From Acidobacteriota bacterium (GTDB lineage Bacteria > Acidobacteriota > Vicinamibacteria > Marinacidobacterales > Marinacidobacteraceae): 64,000 nucleotides of DNA. Made by a program: the position numbers and the translations under genes. Below, piece by piece: positions 40,729 through 49,240 of the stretch. Numbering within the stretch: the first letter of the stretch is position 1; the number at the start of each line of letters is the position of its first letter. The DNA lies in assembly GCA_022820545.1 (NCBI GenBank), contig JAJEFG010000082.1, positions 24,245-88,244 of the forward strand, written 5' to 3'. The notes below the pieces were generated by a model, which ran no database searches, was not told where the DNA came from, and saw only the letters and a program-made list of their open reading frames with translations.

Positions 40729-42783
40729 CTACTCCGGCTCGCCCATGTTGATGGGTTCGGGGTCCACCAGCTTGACGGCCCAGAGGCCGGAGTTCATGTC
40801 GCTCAGGTAGATGTGGCCCTTGTAGGGCTGCGGTCCCCAGACCATCGGCGCGTTCGGGATCCGGCTCTCGGGATCGAACGGCCGGAACATGGCGATCTCG
40901 CGGCCTTGCCGGTAGAGGTCGCCCCGCAGCTCGCCGGAAATGTCCACCACCCGCAGGCCGCCGTTGTAGTAGGCGATGTAGAGGATGTCGTCCTCCACCC
41001 AGAGGTTGTGGGTTCCCGCCTCGGGCACCTGGTAGCGGGCCACCTCGCGGGCGTCGTCCCACTCGTCCCACTCGTAGATGTGGATCCAGCCGGCGGCCCG
41101 GCCCGGGGTCCGCTCGGCGCGCATCGTCTGGTAGGGGAACGCCTCGTCGCCGCCGATCATCAGGAACTTGCCGGTGGACTGGCTCCGGTAGGGGTACGCC
41201 GCGTGGTTCCAGCCGCTTGGGTAGGCAGTCCTCCCCAGTTCGACCGGGTTGTTCGGGGCGCCGCCCATGCCGCCGCCGCCGACGTCCACGGCGACTACGC
41301 CGTCAGACCAGTTGGACGAATACGCGATGCCCTCGTGGACCCACACGTCGTGGATGGAGTGACCCGGGGTGTCCAGCTCGAAGCGCCCCACCCGGTACGG
41401 GTTCGTCGGATCCTCGGCGTTCAGGATGTCGTAGCGGCGTCCGGCGGAGAGCGCGTAGACGTGGTCCTCCGCGATGAAGACGTTGTGGACGCCGCCGGTG
41501 AGCTGGTCGTCGTAGCGGGCGATCACCGAGACGCCGTTCAGCGGATCGCTGACGTCGAGGATCACGAGCCCGTTCTTCCGGTTCGACGCCCCTTCGCGGC
41601 TGATCACGCAGAACATGCCGTCCTCGGAGACCTTCACGTCGTTCACGGTCCGGGCGTCCACCCGCACGGTGTCGATCAGGGTGATCGCCGAGGGATCGGT
41701 GACGTCCCAGAAGTAGGCGTGCCCGTCCGCACTGTGCGTCCCGGTCACCGCGTAGTCGCGCCCGTCGACGCCCTCCCAGACCCACAGGTCCGAGGTGCGC
41801 CGGTCGCGGACGGGACCCTGCCCGACCACTTCCACGTCCTTCCGGACGTTCCTCGGAACCACCGCCACCGTGGCGCTGGCGGATGTCGTGAAGCCGTCGG
41901 CGATCACCGTGTGGGTGCCGGTGCGCTCCGCCACGAAAGCGCCGTCCTCGTCCACCTGTCCGATGGCGCCGGGCGCCACGATGCCGTCGGTGGGCACGCC
42001 GAAGGTCGCGAACTGCACCGGGTAGTCGGGCACGTCGTTCCCGGAAGCGTCCATCGCCGCCGCGGTGAAGAACACCACGTCGCCGGTCCGCACCGCGTCA
42101 TCCGGCGCGCCGCTCAGCGTGATCGAAGCCACCGGGTTGGCGAGCACCTCGATCGCCGTGTCGCTCGACGCCTCCTCGGCGGAGAGCGTGACGGTCGTCG
42201 CGCCGGCGCCCATCAGGGTGAGCACCCCGAAGGCGTCCACGCTCGCCACCGACGGGTCGGAGCTGCTCCAGCCCACTTCCACGTCGTTCCGGACGGCGCC
42301 CGAGATGTCGGTGACCAGGGAGCGGAGGCCGATCTCGGTCCCCGCGTAGAGGTGGCCCGGGAGGTTCACGAGCTCGACGGTGGCCACCGGGGGGTTGGGG
42401 ATGGTCACCGGGATCTCGACCATGACCGCGGGCTCGGCGCGCCGCGAGGTGTCCTCGGGATCCTTGGGCACCATGGCGATCAGGGTGTGCTCGCCGGGCC
42501 GGTAGGCCTCGACGATGCCCGCCGGGTTCACGCCCACCGAGCGCCGGCGGCGCGAGAAGAACACCACCGTGCGGTCCATCGGGTTGCCTTCGGCGTCCCG
42601 GACCTCGGACTGGAGCGTCAGCGAGTCGCCGACCTCCAGTTCCAGCTCGGCCGGCGTGATGATGAGTTCGGCGGGCTCGGGACCGGTCTCGGCCTCCTCT
42701 TCCTGGGCGAACGCCGGGAAGGCAAGGAGGAGAAGAGCGGCAGCCGCGGCGAGAGCGGTGTGGAAGTGCAGTTTTCGATTCAT
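40729..42783 (-). CDS. Secreted Ig-like + LVIVD-repeat propeller protein (paralog 2 of 4)
   Basis: At 684 aa it is nearly collinear with paralog 1: signal peptide (AAAAALLLLAFPAFAQ), ELIITPAELELEVGDSLTLQ, VVFFSRRRRSVGVNPAGIVE, VGWSSSDPSVASVDAFGVL, DVPDYPVQFATFGVPTDG, then LVIVD blades (AYFWDVTDPSAITLIDTV; GLVILDVSDPLNGVSVIARY). The start codon ATG at 42783 lies 34 bp after the stop of paralog 3, so the genes at 40729-48086 form a leftward operon. It is more similar to paralogs 1 and 3 than to paralog 4 in the Ig region. Role unknown; an exported or surface-exposed binding protein is inferred. Confidence 0.8.
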   Translation of the reverse strand: MNRKLHFHTALAAAAALLLLAFPAFAQEEEAETGPEPAELIITPAELELEVGDSLTLQSEVRDAEGNPMDRTVVFFSRRRRSVGVNPAGIVEAYRPGEHTLIAMVPKDPEDTSRRAEPAVMVEIPVTIPNPPVATVELVNLPGHLYAGTEIGLRSLVTDISGAVRNDVEVGWSSSDPSVASVDAFGVLTLMGAGATTVTLSAEEASSDTAIEVLANPVASITLSGAPDDAVRTGDVVFFTAAAMDASGNDVPDYPVQFATFGVPTDGIVAPGAIGQVDEDGAFVAERTGTHTVIADGFTTSASATVAVVPRNVRKDVEVVGQGPVRDRRTSDLWVWEGVDGRDYAVTGTHSADGHAYFWDVTDPSAITLIDTVRVDARTVNDVKVSEDGMFCVISREGASNRKNGLVILDVSDPLNGVSVIARYDDQLTGGVHNVFIAEDHVYALSAGRRYDILNAEDPTNPYRVGRFELDTPGHSIHDVWVHEGIAYSSNWSDGVVAVDVGGGGMGGAPNNPVELGRTAYPSGWNHAAYPYRSQSTGKFLMIGGDEAFPYQTMRAERTPGRAAGWIHIYEWDEWDDAREVARYQVPEAGTHNLWVEDDILYIAYYNGGLRVVDISGELRGDLYRQGREIAMFRPFDPESRIPNAPMVWGPQPYKGHIYLSDMNSGLWAVKLVDPEPINMGEPE

Positions 42784-42817
42784 GGTTCGTGGCCTGTGCG
42801 GAGAGTCAGTGGCGCTG

Positions 42818-44878
42818 TCAGTGGGGCTCGCCCAAGTTCACGGGCTCCGCGTCAACGAGCTTCAGGGCCCACAGCCCCGAGGTGTTGTCCGCGATGTAGA
42901 TGTGACCCTTGAAGGGCTGGGGTCCCCAGACGAAGGGGGAGTTCGGCTTGACGGTCTCGGGATCGTACGGACGGAACGAGGCGATCTCCCGGCCCTGCCG
43001 GTAGAGGTCGCCGCGCATCTCGCCGGAGATGTCCACGACCCGCAGGCCGCCGTTGTAGTAGGCGATGTAGAGGACGTCGTCCTCCACCCAGAGGTTGTGG
43101 GTGCCGGCCTCGGGCACCTGGTAGCGGGCCACCTCGCGGGGGCTGTCCCACTCGTCCCACTCGAAGATGTGGATCCAGCCGGCGGCCCGGCGCCGGGCCC
43201 GCGGCCCCTCCATCAACTGGTAGGGGAATGCCTCGTCGCCGCCGATCATCAGGAACTTGCCCGTGGACTTGCTCCGGTAGGGGTAGGCGGCGTGGTTCCA
43301 GCCGCTCGGATACGGGGTGCTGCCCAGCATGACCGGGTTGTTGGGGGCGCCGCCCATGCCGCCGCCGCCCACGTCCACCGCGACGATCCCGTCGTTCCAG
43401 TTGGAGGAGTAGGCGATGCCGTCCGCCACCCACACGTCGTGGATGGAGTGCCCGGGGGTGTCCAGCTCGAAACGACCGACGCGATACGGGTTCGTCGGGT
43501 CCTCGGCGTTCAGGATGTCGTAGCGCCGGCCCGCCGAGAGCGCGTAGATGTGGTCCTCGGCGATGAAGACGTTGTGCACCCCGCCGGTGAGCTGGTCGTC
43601 GTAGCGGGCGATCACCTCGATGCCGTTCCGGATGTCGCTCACGTCGAGGATCACGAGCCCGTTCTTCCGGTTCGAGGCGCCCTCGCGGCTGATCACGCAG
43701 AACTTCCCGTCCTCCGAGACCTTCACGTCGTTCACCGTCCGGGCGTCCACCCGGACCGTGTCGATCAGCGAGATCGCCGAGGGATCGGTGACGTCCCAGA
43801 AGTAGGCGTGGCCGTCGGCGCTGTGGGTACCGGTCACGGCGTAGTCGCGGCCGTCAACGCCCTCCCAGACCCACAGGTCCGAGGTGCGCCGGTCGCGGAC
43901 CGGGCCGCGTCCCACGACTTCCACGTCCTTCCGCACGTTCCGGGAGACGACGGCGACCGTGGCGCTCGCCGAGTGCGTGAACCCGTCCACGATCACCGTG
44001 TGGGTTCCCGACCGCTCCGCCACGAAGGCGCCGTCGTCACCGACCTGGGCGATCGCGCCGGGCGCCACGATCCCGTCCGCCGGGACCCCGAGGGTGGCGA
44101 ACTGCAGCGGGTAGTCGGGCACCGCGTTCCCGGAGGCGTCCGTCACCTTCGCCTCGAAGAACACCACGTCCCCGGTCCGCACCGGCTCGTCCGGCGCTCC
44201 GCCGAGGGTGATCGAGGCCACCGGGTTGGCGAGCACCTCGATGGCGGTGTCGCTCGAAGCCGCCTCGGCCGAGACCGTCAGCGTTGTCCGCCCGGCACGG
44301 ACCAGGGTGAGCGTCCCGAGGGAATCCACGGTCGCCACCGACGGATCGGCGCTGCTCCACCCGACCTCGACGTCGTGCCGGACCGCCCCCGAGATGTCGG
44401 TGACCGTCGGACGCAGGCCGATTTCGGTACCCGTGTAGAGATGCCCCGGCAGGTTCGCGACCTCGACGGTCGCCACGGGCGGGTTCGGAATGGTCACCGG
44501 GATCTCCACCGTCACCGCGGGCTCGGCCCGCCGGTGGAGGTCCTCCGGGTCCTTCGGCACCATGGCGATCAGGGTGTGCTCGCCGGGGCGGTACGCCTCG
44601 ACGATCCCCGCCGGATTGACTCCCACTGCACGCCGGCGGCGCGAATAGAACACCACCTGCCGGTCCATCGGGTTGCCGTCCCCGTCCCGGACCTCGGCCT
44701 CGAGCGTCAGCGAGTCCCCGACCTCGAGTTCGAGTTCGGACGGGGTGACGATGATTTCGGCGGGCTGCGGGCCGGGGTCCGCCTCCTCTTCCTGGGCGAG
44801 CGCGAGCCCCGGGGCCAGCCCGAGGGTGAGGCCGGTCGCGATCAGCAACCGCGTCCGCAGGTTCAAGTGCTCCAACAT
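42818..44878 (-). CDS. Secreted Ig-like + LVIVD-repeat propeller protein (paralog 3 of 4)
   Basis: The 686-aa protein starts MLEHLNLRTRLLIATG with a signal peptide ending LALAQ. It repeats the paralog layout: EIIVTPSELELEVGDSLTLE, VVFYSRRRRAVGVNPAGIVE (note FYS instead of FFS), VGWSSADPSVATVDSLGTL, AVPDYPLQFATLGVPADG, and the LVIVD propeller (AYFWDVTDPSAISLIDTV; GLVILDVSDIRNGIEVIARY). The long frame upstream of 44878 overlaps the YVTN gene and was rejected. GGAACCG sits before the ATG. It follows the YVTN-propeller gene by 20 bp and is probably translated from the same message. Confidence 0.8.
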   Translation of the reverse strand: MLEHLNLRTRLLIATGLTLGLAPGLALAQEEEADPGPQPAEIIVTPSELELEVGDSLTLEAEVRDGDGNPMDRQVVFYSRRRRAVGVNPAGIVEAYRPGEHTLIAMVPKDPEDLHRRAEPAVTVEIPVTIPNPPVATVEVANLPGHLYTGTEIGLRPTVTDISGAVRHDVEVGWSSADPSVATVDSLGTLTLVRAGRTTLTVSAEAASSDTAIEVLANPVASITLGGAPDEPVRTGDVVFFEAKVTDASGNAVPDYPLQFATLGVPADGIVAPGAIAQVGDDGAFVAERSGTHTVIVDGFTHSASATVAVVSRNVRKDVEVVGRGPVRDRRTSDLWVWEGVDGRDYAVTGTHSADGHAYFWDVTDPSAISLIDTVRVDARTVNDVKVSEDGKFCVISREGASNRKNGLVILDVSDIRNGIEVIARYDDQLTGGVHNVFIAEDHIYALSAGRRYDILNAEDPTNPYRVGRFELDTPGHSIHDVWVADGIAYSSNWNDGIVAVDVGGGGMGGAPNNPVMLGSTPYPSGWNHAAYPYRSKSTGKFLMIGGDEAFPYQLMEGPRARRRAAGWIHIFEWDEWDSPREVARYQVPEAGTHNLWVEDDVLYIAYYNGGLRVVDISGEMRGDLYRQGREIASFRPYDPETVKPNSPFVWGPQPFKGHIYIADNTSGLWALKLVDAEPVNLGEPH

Positions 44879-44898
44879 CGGTTCCTCCCGGGCCGTGC

Positions 44899-46029
44899 TT
44901 ACGGCTCGCCCTTCCAGTAGATGATGCCGCCGGCCTGCTTGCCGACGTCGATCTCGGAGACGCGCTGGGTGGTCGCGATGTCGTACACCTCGACCGTCCC
45001 CGGCTCGCCGCCGACCCCTTCGAGGGTCACGATCGCGTAGCGGTCGTCGTCCGAGACCACCACGCCGTGCGGCACCCGCCGCGTGGTCTCCGGCGCCGCG
45101 ATCAGCTCGCCGCTCGCCAGATCCCAGAAGCCGAGCTTCTTGCCGGACTTGTAGGTCGCCACCAGCACCGAGCCGTCCGAGGTGAGCTCGAGGTTGTAGG
45201 GGTTCTCGCCCGGGCCGGCGTCGAACCGCCGGGAGACCTCCCATCCCTCGAGGTCCACCTCGTAGATGGCGCTGTCGCCGTTGCCGGCGACGTACACCTT
45301 GCCGCTGGGCGAGGGCTTGGTCGCCCAGGTGGGTTTCACCACCGGCGCGCGCATGCCGCCCATGTCGCCGTGGTCCATGCCGGCGTGTCCGGCGTGCGGG
45401 TCGGTGCCGAGATAGAGGCGCCGGGCGATCTCGAAGCGCATGGCGTCCACCTCGACGAGTTCGTCGTCCATCATGTTCACCGAATAGAGCCGGTCGCCCT
45501 TCGCGTTCATCCGCGCGCCGTGCGGCATCACGCCGGTGTCGATGGTGGCCACCTCGATCATGGTGCCGGTCTCCACCACCGAGATGGTGCTCGGCACGTG
45601 GTCGCCGTGGAGGTTGAAGTTGACGACGTAGAGCAGCCCGGTGCTCGGCGAGACGTCCATCGTCGCCGGGAACAGGCCGAGGGTGACATCTCCGAGCCAC
45701 TCGTTGGTCCCGGTCTCGTACTTGTGCACGGCGCCGAAGGGCATGCCGTGGGCGATGGACAGGAACCAGTAGCTCCCGTCGGGCGAGATGTTGATTCCGT
45801 GGGGACCCTCGGTCTCCGTCGGGAAGCTGCCGACCGGGATCACGTCGAGTTCCTCGAACCCGCTCGGGCCGAAGCGGAGGAGGTGGACGGTGTCATCCGA
45901 CTCGGCGCAGACGTACACGAAGTAGTTGCGCCGCGGCGGCTCGGGGTCCTCGGCGGCCGCGAGCGGCGCGAGGCCCAGCGCGAGAACAAGCGCGGACGCC
46001 GCCGGGAGGCGGGAACGGCGGAAGGACAT
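44899..46029 (-). CDS. Secreted YVTN-type beta-propeller protein
   Basis: The 376-aa protein has a signal peptide (AASALVLALGLAPLAAA) and about six to seven propeller blades of the YVTN/lactonase type: NYFVYVCAESDDTVHLLRFG, PHGINISPDGSYWFLSIAHG, PATMDVSPSTGLLYVVNFN, PHGARMNAKGDRLYSVNMMD, SPSGKVYVAGNGDSAIYEVD and PHGVVVSDDDRYAIVTLEG. A His/Met-rich insert (DPHAGHAGMDHGDMGGM) could bind metal such as copper. Its ATG overlaps the stop of paralog 4 by one base (TAATG), so it is coupled to it and followed by paralog 3. A role together with the LVIVD proteins, perhaps as a complex or in sensing metal, is inference. Confidence 0.8.
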   Translation of the reverse strand: MSFRRSRLPAASALVLALGLAPLAAAEDPEPPRRNYFVYVCAESDDTVHLLRFGPSGFEELDVIPVGSFPTETEGPHGINISPDGSYWFLSIAHGMPFGAVHKYETGTNEWLGDVTLGLFPATMDVSPSTGLLYVVNFNLHGDHVPSTISVVETGTMIEVATIDTGVMPHGARMNAKGDRLYSVNMMDDELVEVDAMRFEIARRLYLGTDPHAGHAGMDHGDMGGMRAPVVKPTWATKPSPSGKVYVAGNGDSAIYEVDLEGWEVSRRFDAGPGENPYNLELTSDGSVLVATYKSGKKLGFWDLASGELIAAPETTRRVPHGVVVSDDDRYAIVTLEGVGGEPGTVEVYDIATTQRVSEIDVGKQAGGIIYWKGEP

Positions 46030-48086
46030 TACTGCGGTTCTCCCATGTTGCGCGGGGTCTCCGGATCGACGAGCTTGACCGCCCAGAGGCCCGAGTTGAA
46101 GTCGGTGAAGAAGATGGCGCCTTTGAACGGCTGCGGGCCCCAGACGAACGGGGCGTTGGGCTTGAAGCCGTCGGGATCGGCCGGCTCGAAGAAGGTGATC
46201 TCCCGGCCCTGCTGATAGAGGTCGCCGCGCAGGTCGCCGGAGACGTCCACCACCCGCAGGCCGCCGTTGTAGTAGCCGACGTACATGATGTCGTCCTCGA
46301 CCCAGAGGTTGTGGGTACCGGCCTCGGGCACCTGATAGCGCGCGACCTCCCGGCCCTCCCCGGTCTCTTCATCCCACTCGCCGATGTGGACCCAGCCCGC
46401 GGCGCGGTCGGGCAGCTTGCCCTCGGGGTCGAACCCGAAGGGGAAGCTCTCGTCGCCGGCGAAGACCAGCATCTTGCCGGTGGACTGGCTGCGGTAGGGG
46501 AAGCCGGCGTGGTTCCAGCCGTTCGGGTACTTGAAGCTGCCCATCATCACCGGGTTGTTCGGCGCGCCGCCCTTGCCGCCGCCGCCGATGTCCACCGCGA
46601 CCACCCCGTCGGTCCAGTTCGAGGACCAGGCGATGCCGTCCTGGACCCAGACGTCGTGGATGCTGTGGCCGGGGGTGTCCAGTTCGAAGCGTCCGACCCG
46701 GTACGGATTCTCCGGATCCTCGGCGTTCAGGATGTCGTAACGCCGCCCGGCGGAGAGCGCCAGGATGTGGTTCTCGGCCACGAACGTGTTGTGGACCCCG
46801 CCGGTCAACTGGTCGTCGTAGCGCGCCAGGATCTTCACCCCGTCGGTGGGATTCGCCACGTCGAGGACCACCAGCCCGTTCCGCCGGTTGGAGGCCCCCT
46901 CCCGGCTGATGACCGCGAACTTGCCGTCGGGCGAGACCTTCACGTCGTTCACCGTGCGGGCGTCCACCCGGACGGTGTCCACCAGGTGGATGCTCGTCGG
47001 GTCGGTCACGTCCCAGAAGTAGGCGTGCCCGTCGGCGCCCCAGGTTCCCGTGATCGCGTAGTCGCGGCCGTCGAGGCCCTCCCAGACCCACAGGTCCGAG
47101 GTGTGCCGGTCGCGGACCGGGCCGCGGCCCAGGATCTCCCAGTCCTTCCTGACGTCGCGGGAGACGGCGCGGACCGTCTCGCGGGCGGTGAGGGAGCCGC
47201 CCGCCGCGACCACCGTGTGGAGTCCCGGCCGTTCCGCCACGAAGGCGCCGTCCGGCTCCACGAAGGCGGCGGCGCCCGGCGCCACCAGCGTGTCCGGGGT
47301 CCGGGTGGAAACGGCGTACTGGACGGGGAAGTCCGGCACTGCGTTGCCGCCGGCGTCGAGCGCACGCGCTTCGAACCAGACCACGTCCCCGGTGCGGACC
47401 TCGGTCTCGTTCGCGGAGATCTCGAGACGCGCGGCCGGGTTGGCGCTCACCGAGATCGCCACGTCCCCGCTCACCGACTCGGAACTCGCCGAGATCGTGG
47501 CCGAGCCTTCGCCTTTCAGCATGAGCACCCCGTGCTCGCTGACCGTCGCCACCGAGGAGTCGCTCGACGACCACGAGAAGTCAGGTCTCCGCTCGGCCCC
47601 GGAGGTGTCCGTGGCCACCGCGGTGACCCGGAGGGAGGTGCCGGCGTAGAGATTCGCGGGGAGCGCCCCAACCTGCACGCTCGCGAGCGGCGGATACGGC
47701 ACGGTCACCGGGATCTCGACCATCAGCGCCGGCTCGGCGCGGCGGTCCATGGCCTCCGGATTCGCCGGCACCATGGCGATCAGGGTGTGCTCGCCGGGAC
47801 GGTGCGCTTCCACGATCCCCGCGGGGTTCACCCCCACGTAGCGCCGGGCCCGCGAGAAGAACACCACCCCGCGCTCGAGTTCGTTGCCGGCCGCGTCCCT
47901 GACGGTCGCGTTGAGCTGCGCGGTCGTGCCGACCTCGAGCGTCAGTTCGGGCGGATCCACCACGAGTTCCGCCGGATCCTGCGCCTGAGCGGACCCGGCG
48001 AGCAGAATCCCGGCGCACGCGAGCGCGCCAAGGAGCACCAGCCGGTCAGAACGCCTGCCGGCAGAAGAACGAATCGTCTTTACCAT
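46029..48086 (-). CDS. Secreted Ig-like + LVIVD-repeat propeller protein (paralog 4 of 4)
   Basis: The 685-aa protein is the most diverged of the four. It has a signal peptide (VLLGALACAGILLAGSAQAQ), ELVVDPPELTLEVGTTAQLN, VVFFSRARRYVGVNPAGIVE (RARRY replaces RRRRS), FSWSSSDSSVATVSEHGVL, AVPDFPVQYAVSTRTPDT and the LVIVD propeller (AYFWDVTDPTSIHLVDTV; GLVVLDVANPTDGVKILARY). I chose the ATG at 48086 (MVKTIRSSAGRR), which gives a regular signal peptide and has AGGAGGG upstream; an in-frame ATG at 48125 is possible. It heads the leftward operon and its stop overlaps the YVTN gene start. Confidence 0.8.
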   Translation of the reverse strand: MVKTIRSSAGRRSDRLVLLGALACAGILLAGSAQAQDPAELVVDPPELTLEVGTTAQLNATVRDAAGNELERGVVFFSRARRYVGVNPAGIVEAHRPGEHTLIAMVPANPEAMDRRAEPALMVEIPVTVPYPPLASVQVGALPANLYAGTSLRVTAVATDTSGAERRPDFSWSSSDSSVATVSEHGVLMLKGEGSATISASSESVSGDVAISVSANPAARLEISANETEVRTGDVVWFEARALDAGGNAVPDFPVQYAVSTRTPDTLVAPGAAAFVEPDGAFVAERPGLHTVVAAGGSLTARETVRAVSRDVRKDWEILGRGPVRDRHTSDLWVWEGLDGRDYAITGTWGADGHAYFWDVTDPTSIHLVDTVRVDARTVNDVKVSPDGKFAVISREGASNRRNGLVVLDVANPTDGVKILARYDDQLTGGVHNTFVAENHILALSAGRRYDILNAEDPENPYRVGRFELDTPGHSIHDVWVQDGIAWSSNWTDGVVAVDIGGGGKGGAPNNPVMMGSFKYPNGWNHAGFPYRSQSTGKMLVFAGDESFPFGFDPEGKLPDRAAGWVHIGEWDEETGEGREVARYQVPEAGTHNLWVEDDIMYVGYYNGGLRVVDVSGDLRGDLYQQGREITFFEPADPDGFKPNAPFVWGPQPFKGAIFFTDFNSGLWAVKLVDPETPRNMGEPQ

Positions 48087-48184
48087 GGCTGTGGAAAGCC
48101 CTCCTGCTGTCGCCTCGATGGGCAACAGGCGATTTTATTCCGGGAGCGCCGCCGTTCCCACCGGCACCCCGGCCGGCAGCGCCC

Positions 48185-49237
48185 CTACCAGATGTCCCCG
48201 ACCGTGAATCCCTCCGGGAAGGGATCCCCCGGGTCCACGGAATACTGCGCCGTCCCGGTGATCCAGGCGGTCCCGCTGATCGTCGGCACCACCGCCGGCG
48301 CCCCGCCCACCGTGGTGGTGCGGATCAGCCGCCCGATGAACTCGGTGCCGACGGGACCGAGGTGGTGGAAGTCCTCGCCGATCCCGAGCAGGCCGCGCGC
48401 GTGGAGCGCCGCCATCCGCGCCGACGTTCCCGTCCCGCAGGGCGAGCGGTCGAGCGCCCCGGTCCAGGTCTCCGGGCGGTCCCAGTCGAGATCGCCGACC
48501 GCGACGGATACGGCGTTCGCGGCGGTACGGGTTTCCGGATCGAAGGGCCCGGTGAGCTGGCCGATGCTCGCCTGCCGGATCTCGGGGTTCTCGGGATGCA
48601 CGGCCTCGAGCTGTTCGCGCGCCGCCTGCTTCACCATCGCCCCCACCCGGGCCAGCTCCCGCCCGTGTTCCGGGACGATCCGCAGTCCGAAGCGGGCGGC
48701 GTCGGCGATCGCGTAGAACATCCCGCCCCAGGACACGTCCACCTCCACCTCTCCGAAGGTCGGCACCTCGACCTTCGCTCCGAGGTGGACCGGAAAGGCG
48801 GGAACGTTCTCGAAGGTCACGCGGGTGACCTTGCCGCCCTCCACGGCGGCCTGCACCTGGATCAGTCCGGCGGGCGTGTCCAGGGTGAGTTCGGTCACCG
48901 GCTCGACCGCCGCCACCATGCCGGTCTCGATCAGCGCGGTGACCGTGCAGATGGTGTTCGTTCCCGACATCGGGGGGTACTCGGTCTGCTCCATGATCAC
49001 GAACCCCGCGTCGGCGTCGGGGTGCGTCGGCGGCAGCACCAGGTTGCAGTTCGCGGCGGGGTATCCCCGGGGCTCCCGGAGCATCAGCTTTCTGAGGCCG
49101 TCGGCGTGGCGCTCCAGGTACTGCATCTTCCGGAACATCGTCTCGCCCGGCACGTCGAGAACGCCGCCGACGATGACCCGCCCGGGCTCGCCGGCGGCGT
49201 GCAGGTCCACCGCCTGGATGAGTCGCCTCGAGCGCAT
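48185..49237 (-). CDS. Proline racemase-family enzyme with Ser/Cys catalytic pair (hydroxyproline epimerase/dehydratase-like)
   Basis: The 350-aa protein has the proline racemase fold: VDLHAAGEPGRVIVGG, the first catalytic loop PPMSGTNTICT and the second SPCGTGTSARMA. The first general acid/base is Ser91 where proline racemase and 4-hydroxyproline epimerase have Cys; Cys267 is kept. Such substitutions are known to separate racemases/epimerases from trans-3-hydroxyproline dehydratases, and Ser/Cys members exist, but their substrates cannot be read from the pair alone. It is cytoplasmic. The ATG at 49237 is three bases after the stop of the ASPIC/UnbV gene, so the two genes share an operon. Confidence 0.85.
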   Translation of the reverse strand: MRSRRLIQAVDLHAAGEPGRVIVGGVLDVPGETMFRKMQYLERHADGLRKLMLREPRGYPAANCNLVLPPTHPDADAGFVIMEQTEYPPMSGTNTICTVTALIETGMVAAVEPVTELTLDTPAGLIQVQAAVEGGKVTRVTFENVPAFPVHLGAKVEVPTFGEVEVDVSWGGMFYAIADAARFGLRIVPEHGRELARVGAMVKQAAREQLEAVHPENPEIRQASIGQLTGPFDPETRTAANAVSVAVGDLDWDRPETWTGALDRSPCGTGTSARMAALHARGLLGIGEDFHHLGPVGTEFIGRLIRTTTVGGAPAVVPTISGTAWITGTAQYSVDPGDPFPEGFTVGDIW

Positions 49238-49240
49238 CGT

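Noticed and set aside
39194..48716. Several + strand frames of 470-800 codons antisense to the LVIVD gene array
   Set aside because: They mirror the paralogs and repeat with them, are rich in Gly/Val/His/Arg, have no start signals and no domains. They are by-products of third-position G+C bias.
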